Origin: Streptomyces geranii
GTDB lineage: Bacteria > Actinomycetota > Actinomycetes > Streptomycetales > Streptomycetaceae
DNA: 64,000 bases
Assembly: GCF_002954775.1 (NCBI RefSeq)
Contig: NZ_PJME01000038.1
Coordinates: 32,034 to 96,033 of the forward strand
Reading direction: 5' to 3'
Of the stretch, positions 52,186 to 59,604 are shown piece by piece (positions within the stretch are counted from its first letter, which is position 1; each line of letters starts with the position of its first letter). Under the pieces are notes generated by a model, which searched no databases, was not told where the DNA came from, and saw only the letters and a list, made by a program, of their open reading frames with translations. A program made the position numbers and the translations under genes.

Positions 52186-53844
52186 TCAGGCTGTTGACTT
52201 CAGCGAGAAGATCCAGCTGCCGTTGGACAGGTCGAAGGACGTGATGCCCGGCTTGTCGAAGGCGAGGCCCTTGCCGAGGACGTAGACCTCGTCCTCGGTG
52301 AACAGCGGGACATAGGGGACCTGGTCGGCGACCTGGGTGAGGATCGTCTGTGCGGCGATCCAGCGGGCGGTGCGGGGACCCGCGGTGGCGACGACCTGTT
52401 GGGCCCTGTCGACCTCGGGGGTCGTCCAGTTGGCGAGGTTGATCTTCTGAGGGCCGATGTTGGTGCCGCCGACGAGTTTGCCCAGCAGCGGGGCCGGGTC
52501 CGGGTAGCTCGCCCCGAAGCCGAACGGCAGGGTGATGCCCGTCAGTTCGTGCTTGAAGAACTTGGCGTACCACGCGTTGGCGGTGACGGGCTTGGGGGTG
52601 ATCTTCACACCCAAGGCCCGCATGTTCCGCTGGAGGTTCAGGACGGTGAACTCCTGCCAGGGGTAGTCCTTGACGTACTCGACGGTCGTCGAGAAGCCCT
52701 GTGGGTGCGCCGACTTCGCCAGTTCGGCCCTGGCGTCGGCCTCGCTGAGCCCGTACCGGGGCAGGCCGTCCAGGAAGGCCTCCGCCGTCCGCCGCGAGCC
52801 GGCCACGCCTGCCAGTTCCCCGGCCGGGACCAGCCCCTTCATCGGCTGGGCGTACGAGTCGAAGCCGGCCTTCATGACACCCGCGACGTCGATCGAGTGG
52901 GCGACGGCCCTGCGGACGTGCACGTCGTCGAAGGGCGCGCGGGTGACGTCCATGGCGAGGAAGTTCTGCGACAGGGACGGGGAGGCGTGGACCGTCGCGT
53001 CCGGTACGGCCTTCCACTGGGCGACGCTCTTGCGGTTGGTGACGGGGCCGCCGTCGACCGAGCCGGAACGCAGGGCGAGCTGGCGGGCCGTGTCGTCGGG
53101 GACGACGGAGAAGACGACCTTGTCCGCGGCCGGCCTGGTCCGGGTGTAGTTCGGGTTCCGGACCAGCGTGATCTTCTCCGCCGTCTGGGAGTCGACCTGG
53201 TAGGGGCCCGTGCCGACGGGTGCGCTGCCCGCGTTGCCCAGGGTCTTGGCGTGCGCCTTCGCGAAACCGGCGTTCTGCACGAGTGTCGCGAGGGCGATAC
53301 CGGCACGCGCCGTCGGAGCGGGCGCCTTGAGCCGCACGGTCACCTCCAGCGGACCGGTCACGCTCACTCCGCCCACCTGCTGGCCGAGGGCGGCGGTCTG
53401 GGCCGTGGCGGCGGTGAAGTGCCCGATGCTCCAGGCGACGTCCTGTGCCGTCAGCTCCTCGCCGTTCGAGAACCTCAGCCCCGGCCGGAGCCGGTAGACG
53501 AGGGTGGTGGTGTCCGGCTGGGTCACCGAGGCCGCGAGGTTCGGGGTGAACGCGCCGGTGCTGGAGACCCTCTCCAGAGGTTCCGTGACGAGGGACATGA
53601 CGGCGCCGGTCGTGTTGTTGTCGTAGCTCTTGGCGTAGTCGAGCGACGCGGGCGCGTTGGGCAGCGCCCAGTCGAGCACGGGTATGGGTTTGTCGGTCGT
53701 TCTCCTCGTCCCCGTGGTCGCCGTGTCGTCGCCGCTGGTGCAGGCGGTGGCGGCGACGGTGGTGAGGGCGGTGAGGATCGCGGCGGACAGCATCGTCCGC
53801 CGCGAGAGCGACCTGACGGATCGGCCGGGCACGGTGGGGGGCAT
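52186..53844 (-). CDS. Peptide-type ABC importer substrate-binding lipoprotein
   Basis: A 552-residue solute-binding protein of family 5 (oligopeptide/dipeptide/nickel). The N-terminus RSVRSLSRRTMLSAAILTAL ends in a lipobox, ATAC, near residue 35; the SRRTML stretch also resembles a twin-arginine signal. Mature landmarks are YRLRPGLRFSNGEELTAQDV near 120, APVGTGPYQVDSQ near 205, FLAMDVTRAPFDDVHVRRAV near 295, and FGASYPDPAPLLG near 440. It is the last gene of the importer operon, 85 bp after the ATPase gene; that gap contains a run of about 12 G. Confidence 0.93.
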   Translation of the reverse strand: MPPTVPGRSVRSLSRRTMLSAAILTALTTVAATACTSGDDTATTGTRRTTDKPIPVLDWALPNAPASLDYAKSYDNNTTGAVMSLVTEPLERVSSTGAFTPNLAASVTQPDTTTLVYRLRPGLRFSNGEELTAQDVAWSIGHFTAATAQTAALGQQVGGVSVTGPLEVTVRLKAPAPTARAGIALATLVQNAGFAKAHAKTLGNAGSAPVGTGPYQVDSQTAEKITLVRNPNYTRTRPAADKVVFSVVPDDTARQLALRSGSVDGGPVTNRKSVAQWKAVPDATVHASPSLSQNFLAMDVTRAPFDDVHVRRAVAHSIDVAGVMKAGFDSYAQPMKGLVPAGELAGVAGSRRTAEAFLDGLPRYGLSEADARAELAKSAHPQGFSTTVEYVKDYPWQEFTVLNLQRNMRALGVKITPKPVTANAWYAKFFKHELTGITLPFGFGASYPDPAPLLGKLVGGTNIGPQKINLANWTTPEVDRAQQVVATAGPRTARWIAAQTILTQVADQVPYVPLFTEDEVYVLGKGLAFDKPGITSFDLSNGSWIFSLKSTA

Positions 53845-53929
53845 CTTGTTTCCTGGTTCCGTTCTGTGCGGGGGGAGGTGCCGGGGGGGGGGGGAGGTTC
53901 GGGGGGTGCGGAGGGGGTCCGGGCAGGGC

Positions 53930-56056
53930 TCAGTTCCCGCCCGGGATCGAGGCGATGAGTCGCTGGGTGTGGGGGTGGCGGGGAGAGTCGAGGAGGGCCG
54001 CGGTCTCGCCGCTCTCGACGATCTCGCCGCCGTGCAGCACGAGGGCGCGGTCGGTCAACTGGCGGACGACCGACAGGTCGTGGGTGATGACGATCAGGCT
54101 GGTGCCGTACCCGGCTCGCACCTCGCGCAGCAGTTGAAGGATCTGGGCCTGTACCGACACGTCGAGCGCCGCGACGGGCTCGTCGCAGACCAGCAGCCTG
54201 GGGCGGACCGCCAGCGCGCGGGCGATGGCGACCCGCTGCCGCTCACCGCCGGACAGCTCGCCCGGCTGCTTTCGCGCGTACGAGGCCGGCAGGCCCACGC
54301 GCTCCAGCAGCTCCGCGGGCCGCTGTGCGGGATCGGGGCCCGCCGTGACCGCCTCGCCCAGGGTCGTGCCGATGCTGAGCCTGGGGTTGAGGGAGGAGTA
54401 GGGGTCCTGGAAGACCATCTGGACCAGACGCCGTGCCTCGCGATGCTCCTTCCGCCTCAGCTTGCGATAGTCGCTGACATCGACACCGCCGAGCCGGATC
54501 GTGCCCGTGGTGGGCCTGGTCAGGCCCAGGAGGCAGCGGGCGAGCGTGGTCTTGCCCGAGCCGCTTTCACCGACCACGCCCAGCGATTCGCCCTCGCGGA
54601 GTTCGAAGGAGACGTCGCGCAGGGCCATCGGCTCCGTGGTCGTCCCTTTCAACCTGACCGATCTACTCGACCTGGTCGGCCCGGCGAACGAGGACATCCG
54701 CCCGTACGTCCCGGACCTCCCGTAGGTCTTGCCGAGGCCCTCGACGGTGAGGAAAGGGGCGCCGTCGGGGGTGACGGGCGGTGTGCCCGGGGTGGTGGGG
54801 ACTAGGTCGTGTCCGTAAAGTCCCGTCGTCCGCCCGGAGGGCGGGCCCGGCGGCGTTCGGTGCGTGCTCTCGGCGTGCCGGGCGGAGTCCCTCGTACTGG
54901 TTGTACGTGGGGCTTCGCCCGGTGCGGCGAGAGGGCGTGCCGGGCGTCGCCGGGCAGGCGGGACTTTACGGACACGGCCTAGGAGGCGGGTGCGGAGTTC
55001 GTCGTCGATCTCGGGAATCCGTACGCACGCGGACGCGCGCTCCTCCGGCAAGGGGGTCAGCCCGGGGCGGGTCGTCGTACACACCTCGCGCCGCCACTCG
55101 CAGCGGTCGGCGAAGGCGCAGGTGTCGGCGACGCCGTCGGCGGCCGGCACCTGGCCGGGCAGGGAGACCAGCCGGTCCACGAAGTGGGAGACGGGGGGTT
55201 CGGCGAGCATCAGGCCGAGGCTGTAGGGGTGCCGGGGCGAGCGGGCGAGGGCGGCAGCCGGGGCGTCCTCCAGCACCGAACCGGCGTACATCACCAGCAC
55301 CCGGTCGCAGACGGAGAACGCGACGCGCAGGTCGTGCGTGATGAGCAGGAGGGCCATACCCCGGTCGGCCTGCAGCCGTCGCAGAAGGGCGAGGACCTCT
55401 GCCTGGGTCGTGGCGTCCAGGGCCGTTGTCGGCTCGTCCGCGATGAGCAGTTCCGGATCGCGGGCCAGCGCCGCCGCGATCGCGACGCGCTGCCGCATCC
55501 CGCCGGAGAGCTGGAACGGGTACCGGCCGGCGACCGTGTCCGGGTCCAGCCCCACCTCCCGAAGGCGGCGCGAGATCTCGGCCGAGGCGAGGACCCGGTC
55601 GCGGCGCGTCCCCGGTGCCAGCGACTCCCGCAGCTGCGCCCGGACGGTCAGCAGCGGATTCAGCGCGGTGAACGGGTCCTGCAACACCATGGCCAGCCGG
55701 CCGCCGCGCAGGGGACGCAGTTCCCGCTCCGGCCTGCCCAGCAGCTCGATCCCGTCGAACAGGACCTGGCCCTCGGCCCGCAGTCCGTCGTCGAGTACGC
55801 CCGTCACGGCGCGGGCGGTCAGGGTCTTGCCGCTGCCGGACTCACCGACGACCCCGAGGGTCCGCCCGGGCGCGAGGTCGAAGCCGACGTCGCGGACCAG
55901 GGTGCGCGGGCCGTGGGCGCGGTCCGGTCGCGCGTACACGTGCAGGCGGCGTACGGACAACAGCGCCCCGTCGGCCCCGCCAATCCCGCTGGTCCTGCCG
56001 GTCCCGTCGGCCTCCCGGTCCGGACGCGTCCGGCGGGTCTGTGCGTCGTAGGTCAT
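53930..56056 (-). CDS. Double ABC ATPase of the peptide importer, with a MITE-derived linker
   Basis: A 708-residue fusion of two Dpp/Opp-type ATPases. Domain 1 (about 25-360) has Walker A GESGSGKT, signature LSGGMRQRVAIAAAL, Walker B LLIADEPTTALD, and the C-terminal Cys-rich motif CAFADRCEWRREVC. Domain 2 (about 435-705) has GESGSGKTTLARCLLGL, LSGGERQRVAIARAL and LLVCDEPVAALD. Between them, residues of roughly 359-417 are encoded by a 177-bp inserted repeat element, which keeps the frame. The start ATG overlaps the permease stop (ATGA). Both ATP sites look complete, so the protein is probably active despite the insertion. Confidence 0.93.
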   Translation of the reverse strand: MTYDAQTRRTRPDREADGTGRTSGIGGADGALLSVRRLHVYARPDRAHGPRTLVRDVGFDLAPGRTLGVVGESGSGKTLTARAVTGVLDDGLRAEGQVLFDGIELLGRPERELRPLRGGRLAMVLQDPFTALNPLLTVRAQLRESLAPGTRRDRVLASAEISRRLREVGLDPDTVAGRYPFQLSGGMRQRVAIAAALARDPELLIADEPTTALDATTQAEVLALLRRLQADRGMALLLITHDLRVAFSVCDRVLVMYAGSVLEDAPAAALARSPRHPYSLGLMLAEPPVSHFVDRLVSLPGQVPAADGVADTCAFADRCEWRREVCTTTRPGLTPLPEERASACVRIPEIDDELRTRLLGRVRKVPPARRRPARPLAAPGEAPRTTSTRDSARHAESTHRTPPGPPSGRTTGLYGHDLVPTTPGTPPVTPDGAPFLTVEGLGKTYGRSGTYGRMSSFAGPTRSSRSVRLKGTTTEPMALRDVSFELREGESLGVVGESGSGKTTLARCLLGLTRPTTGTIRLGGVDVSDYRKLRRKEHREARRLVQMVFQDPYSSLNPRLSIGTTLGEAVTAGPDPAQRPAELLERVGLPASYARKQPGELSGGERQRVAIARALAVRPRLLVCDEPVAALDVSVQAQILQLLREVRAGYGTSLIVITHDLSVVRQLTDRALVLHGGEIVESGETAALLDSPRHPHTQRLIASIPGGN
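54802..54982. mobile_element. MITE with CTAG target duplication, inserted in frame in the ATPase gene
   Basis: CTAG at 54802-54805 and 54979-54982 flank terminal inverted repeats: GTCGTGTCCGTAAAGTCCCG on the left and the reverse complement with one mismatch on the right. The body is 173 bp and GC-rich with no transposase. CTAG duplication and GTGTCCG-AAAGT ends are typical of IS5-related elements. Element plus one CTAG copy is 177 bp, exactly 59 codons, with no stop in the ATPase frame. Confidence 0.88.
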
Positions 56057-56985
56057 CGTGGGTCCGTCCCGGCGGTGCCTCGGTCGTACAGCCAGTCGCC
56101 GAGGAGGGTGACACCGACCGTGGCGATGATGATCATCAGACCGGGGGCGAGGGACATGTACGGGTTGACGGCGAGGAGCGTCTGGCCCTGGCGCAGCAGT
56201 TCGCCCCAGTCGGGCGTGCCCGGTGGGACCCCGAGGCCCAGGTAGGACAGGCCGGACAGGCTGATCAGCGCTCCGCCGAAGTCGAGGAGCAGGGTCGCGA
56301 GGACCGTGGGCCGGATGTTCGGCAGGATGTGGCGGAACATGATCCGCGCGGCGGGCAGACCCAGGGTCCGGGCGGCCTCGACGTAGGGCAGCCGGGCCTG
56401 TACGAGGGTCGTGTTGCGGCAGAGGCGGATCTGGGCCGGGAGGACCAGCAGCGTGACGACCGCGACGGCGAACCAGTAGCCGTCACCGATCGTCCCGACC
56501 ACCACCACGACCAGCAGCATCGCGGGGAAGGCGTAGACCAGGTCGGCGAACCTGTTGATCACGGCGTCGAACAGGCCGCCTGCGCGGTATCCGGCCAGCA
56601 CGCCGAGGGGAACGCCCAGCAGCAGCGCGCCCGCCGCCACGCACAGCGGGCCGACCACGGCGGTCCGCGCGCCGGCGACGAGCTGGGACAGGACGTCCCG
56701 GCCCAGGGCGTCCGTGCCGAGCCAGTGCCCGTCACCGGGACCGGCGGCGCCGCGCATCAGGTCCTGCTGCCCGGGGTCGTACGGGGTCAGCCAGCCGCCC
56801 GCCACGACCAGCAGCGCGATGACGGCGACACCCGACGCGGCGAGCGCGACCAGCACGGGGGGACGGAAGCGCCTCGACACCTCGCGTGCGGAGGCGGTGC
56901 CCGGAGCGGGGACGGGGTTCGGAGCGGGGACGGGGTTCGCCATGTCTGCTGTGTCTGTATCTGCCATATCCGTCATATCCGCCAT
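56053..56985 (-). CDS. Peptide-type ABC importer permease (DppC type)
   Basis: A 310-residue inner-membrane permease. It has an N-terminal helix (PVLVALAASGVAVIALLVVA) and the DppC-specific loop HWLGTDALGRDVLSQLVAGA near residue 93. The permease signature EAARTLGLPAARIMFRHILP is near 205, followed by YLGLGVPPGTPDWGELL. Five to six helices are predicted. The stop and start overlaps with neighbours (TGATG before, ATGA after) indicate one tightly coupled operon: permease B, permease C, ATPase, binding protein. Confidence 0.95.
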   Translation of the reverse strand: MADMTDMADTDTADMANPVPAPNPVPAPGTASAREVSRRFRPPVLVALAASGVAVIALLVVAGGWLTPYDPGQQDLMRGAAGPGDGHWLGTDALGRDVLSQLVAGARTAVVGPLCVAAGALLLGVPLGVLAGYRAGGLFDAVINRFADLVYAFPAMLLVVVVVGTIGDGYWFAVAVVTLLVLPAQIRLCRNTTLVQARLPYVEAARTLGLPAARIMFRHILPNIRPTVLATLLLDFGGALISLSGLSYLGLGVPPGTPDWGELLRQGQTLLAVNPYMSLAPGLMIIIATVGVTLLGDWLYDRGTAGTDPR

Positions 56986-57950
56986 CAGTGCTCCCCGGCC
57001 GCGTGCAGCCGGACCCTCGGGTCGAGGAGGAACCCGAGCAGGTCGACCAGCAGGTTGACCAGGACCACCAGGGCGCCGAGCAGCAGCGCGGTTCCCTGGA
57101 CGACCGGGAGGTCCTCGGCCGCCACCGCCGTCAGCAGCAGGGAGCCCATGCCGGGCAGCGAGAACACCTGCTCGATGAAGATGCCCGCGCTGAGCGGCGC
57201 GATGAGGAGCATGCCGGCGCTGGTGACCACCGGGGGCGCGCAGTTGCGCAGCACGTAGTGGATCAGCACGCGCGCCGGGCTCAGTCCGCGCAGCCGGGCG
57301 AAGGTGAGGTAGTCCTGCCGCAGCACCGTCACGGTGGCCGCCCTGGTCTGCCGTACGACGACGGCCGACAGGACGGTCGTCAGCGCCACGGCGGGCAGTG
57401 TCAGATGCGTGACCCGGTCGGCGAACCCCTCCCCCGCGCCGTACACCGGGAACCAGCCCAGGGCGACGCCGAAGACGTAGAGCAGGACGACGGAAAGGGC
57501 GTAGACGGGGGCGCCGAAGCCGACCGTGGCGAGCAGCGAGATGCTCCGGTCGGCCGTCCGGCCGTGCCGGATGCCCGCGATCAGGCCCAGGGGGACGCCC
57601 AGCAGCAGGACGAGCAGCAGGCAGTACGCCGCCAGTTCCGCGCTGAGCGCGGCCCGGCCGTAGACCATGTCCACGACCGGTGTGCCCGCCTGGACGGAGA
57701 TCGACCGGCCGAAGTCGAGACGGACCGCGTCGGAGAGCCAGTGCAGGTACTGCAGGGCGAACGGCTCGTCGAGGTGGTGGCGGGCACGTAGTTCAGCGAC
57801 CAGTTCCGGTGTCGCCGGCCGGGTGCCGAGCAGGGACTGGAGCGGTGATCCCGGGCTCGCGTCGAGCAGCGCGAAGACCAGGAGGCTGAGGGCCAGCAGG
57901 AGCAACAGGCCGCTGGCGAGACGTCTGAGTACGAAGGTGGTGATGCTCAA
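56985..57950 (-). CDS. Peptide-type ABC importer permease (DppB type)
   Basis: A 321-residue permease and first gene of the operon. The N-terminal helix is RRLASGLLLLLALSLLVFAL. The family-typical periplasmic segment with LRARHHLDEPFALQYLHWLS and DFGRSI is at about 55-85. The cytoplasmic EAA-like loop is TFARLRGLSPARVLIHYVLR, near 230, and FIEQVFSLPGMGSLL is near 265. It forms the channel with the DppC-type protein. The 57951-58227 gap upstream likely holds the divergent promoters of this operon and the GNAT gene; I see no clear operator. Confidence 0.95.
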   Translation of the reverse strand: MSITTFVLRRLASGLLLLLALSLLVFALLDASPGSPLQSLLGTRPATPELVAELRARHHLDEPFALQYLHWLSDAVRLDFGRSISVQAGTPVVDMVYGRAALSAELAAYCLLLVLLLGVPLGLIAGIRHGRTADRSISLLATVGFGAPVYALSVVLLYVFGVALGWFPVYGAGEGFADRVTHLTLPAVALTTVLSAVVVRQTRAATVTVLRQDYLTFARLRGLSPARVLIHYVLRNCAPPVVTSAGMLLIAPLSAGIFIEQVFSLPGMGSLLLTAVAAEDLPVVQGTALLLGALVVLVNLLVDLLGFLLDPRVRLHAAGEH

Positions 57951-58227
57951 GGGCGCCGACTGTCGGACAGGCCCGAGTGTGGGGAGAACGGCGATCAGCG
58001 CCGGACGACTCGGACGACCGGAACTCTATGATCCAGTTGTGCGACCGCGCAAGTACTTGAAGTCTTGAGCAGTAAGATTGCGCAAATCCCGCACAGAACC
58101 ACAACTCCGTTGACAGCCGAGGGACTTCGGCCGTTCACCCAGGCGGCTCTGGATGGCCTGAGCCTGATGCACCACCCACATACAACCCACACCGCACGCC
58201 TCACTCGCGCAGCCGATCGGAAGCCCC

Positions 58228-58764
58228 GTGCTCAGTCACCCCGTCGCCGAAGGAGCCGAGCTCCGCGCTCTCGAACCCTGGCGGGCCGAGGAGTTCTACG
58301 AGTTCGTCGTACGCTCCGGCTCCCATCTGGCGCCCTGGATGCCGTGGGCGAAGGACATCGACGAACCGGCCAAGGCCACAAGCTGGTTGCAGGGCTACGC
58401 CGACGACCAGGCCCGGGACGGCCGGCGGCTCTACGGCATCTGGCTCGACGGCCTGCTCGTCGGCGGAGCGGGGTTCGCCACCTTCGACGCCCGCACCGGA
58501 AACTGCTCGTTGGGCGCGTGGCTCGCACCGGAGGCACGGGGCCGCGGGCTGGTGACACGGGCCGCCCGACTGATGATCGACTGGGCTTTCGACAGCCGGA
58601 ACATGTCCAGGGTCGAGTGGTCGGCGGCGACCGGGAACGTAGGCAGCATCGCGGTGGCGAAACGACTCGGCATGGAGCGCGAGGGGGTACTGCGCTCGGC
58701 GTTGACGCTGGACGACGTCCGACATGACGTGGAGGTCTGGTCCCTCGTCGCCGACCGGGGGTGA
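58228..58764 (+). CDS. GNAT family N-acetyltransferase (RimJ/RimL-like)
   Basis: A 178-residue acetyltransferase starting at GTG 58228. The acetyl-CoA loop is LAPEARGRGLVTRAARLMID, near residue 100 (R/Q-x-x-G-x-G/A). WSAATGNVGSIAVAKRLGME near 130 is the RimJ/RimL signature N-x-x-S-x-x-x-x-x-K-x-G. Such enzymes acetylate ribosomal protein N-termini or small molecules. It is divergent from the ABC importer. Its TGA overlaps the GTG of a small downstream frame. Confidence 0.92.
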   Translation: MLSHPVAEGAELRALEPWRAEEFYEFVVRSGSHLAPWMPWAKDIDEPAKATSWLQGYADDQARDGRRLYGIWLDGLLVGGAGFATFDARTGNCSLGAWLAPEARGRGLVTRAARLMIDWAFDSRNMSRVEWSAATGNVGSIAVAKRLGMEREGVLRSALTLDDVRHDVEVWSLVADRG

Positions 58765-58976
58765 GGGTTGGCCGCGGTCAACGGTCGACACTCGAACATC
58801 TCGACTTGATCCGTCGTTTCGTCCAGGCACCGCTTCGGGAACGAGCGCCGTGGTACGACACCGGGCAGAAGATGACGTTGGTGGCCCGTCTTCCGGCATG
58901 GATCAAGCGGGCGAGAAACCGGGACGAGATCCTGCGTGCCGTCAGCCGCATCCAGGCCTCGCTGGTTGCGGCCTGA
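58761..58976 (+). CDS. Small hypothetical protein coupled to the GNAT gene
   Basis: A 71-residue frame beginning at a GTG that overlaps the GNAT stop. It reads EHLDLIRRFVQAPLRERAPW, then YDTGQKMTLVARLPAWIKRA and NRDEILRAVSRIQASLVAA, with helix-forming composition. I do not recognise a family; it could be a real small protein or the surviving end of a larger gene. The next 255 bp (58977-59231) hold only CGAACCCGATCT-type short repeats near 58990-59040. Confidence 0.4.
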   Translation: MRVGRGQRSTLEHLDLIRRFVQAPLRERAPWYDTGQKMTLVARLPAWIKRARNRDEILRAVSRIQASLVAA

Positions 58977-59231
58977 CCTACTCGCTAGCGTTCAGACATC
59001 ACTCGAACCCGAACCCGATCTCGAACCCGATCTCGATCTCTCAGGTTCAGCTTGTTCTTCAACCTCTGGCGACGGTGTGGCGGACGCTCGTCGGACCAGT
59101 TCGTGCCGGGCGTCGGCACGACACCTGCCCTTCCCCCGTGAGCCGCAGAAGCCCATGGATCGCCACACGAGGCGGCAGATGTCTCCAACCTCACCCGTGG
59201 CCGCTCGCGCGCGCCTCCGGAGCGTGCAAGG

Positions 59232-59525
59232 TCAGGCCAGCCGATCCAGGAACGTCAGTACCGACGCGTCCTCCTCGATCAGCGGCACCAGGAGTTCGTT
59301 GAACGGGGCGCCGTACGGTGCCTTCAGGTGGGTCTGGAAGGCGGCCTCGTCGGTGTACACCTCGAAGATCCAGAAGGCTCGCGGGGCCGTCGCCTTGGTG
59401 TAGACGTCGAAGACGACGTTCCCTTCCTCCTCGCGCACCTTCAGGGCGTAGTCCCCGATCAGGCGGGCCACCTCCTCCTCGGCCCCCTCGCGGGCGGTGA
59501 ACTCGGCCAGCAGGGTCTTCTTCAC
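59232..59525 (-). CDS. Putative quinol/antibiotic biosynthesis monooxygenase (ABM fold)
   Basis: A 97-residue dimeric alpha-beta barrel protein: LLAEFTAREGAEEEVARLIG, VREEEGNVVFDVYTKATAPR, and AFWIFEVYTDEAAFQTHLKA. This is the YgiN-like ABM family, cofactor-free oxygenases or quinol-handling proteins. The start is GTG 59525. It lies 79 bp downstream of the GH32 gene on the same strand and may be cotranscribed, though no functional link is obvious. Confidence 0.88.
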   Translation of the reverse strand: MKKTLLAEFTAREGAEEEVARLIGDYALKVREEEGNVVFDVYTKATAPRAFWIFEVYTDEAAFQTHLKAPYGAPFNELLVPLIEEDASVLTFLDRLA

Positions 59526-59604
59526 AGTTCGTGTCCTTGTCCGTTGCGGGAGTTCGTTACGGGGGTTCGTTGCTGAAGTCCGTCGTGCGAGTCGGTCGTA
59601 CGAG

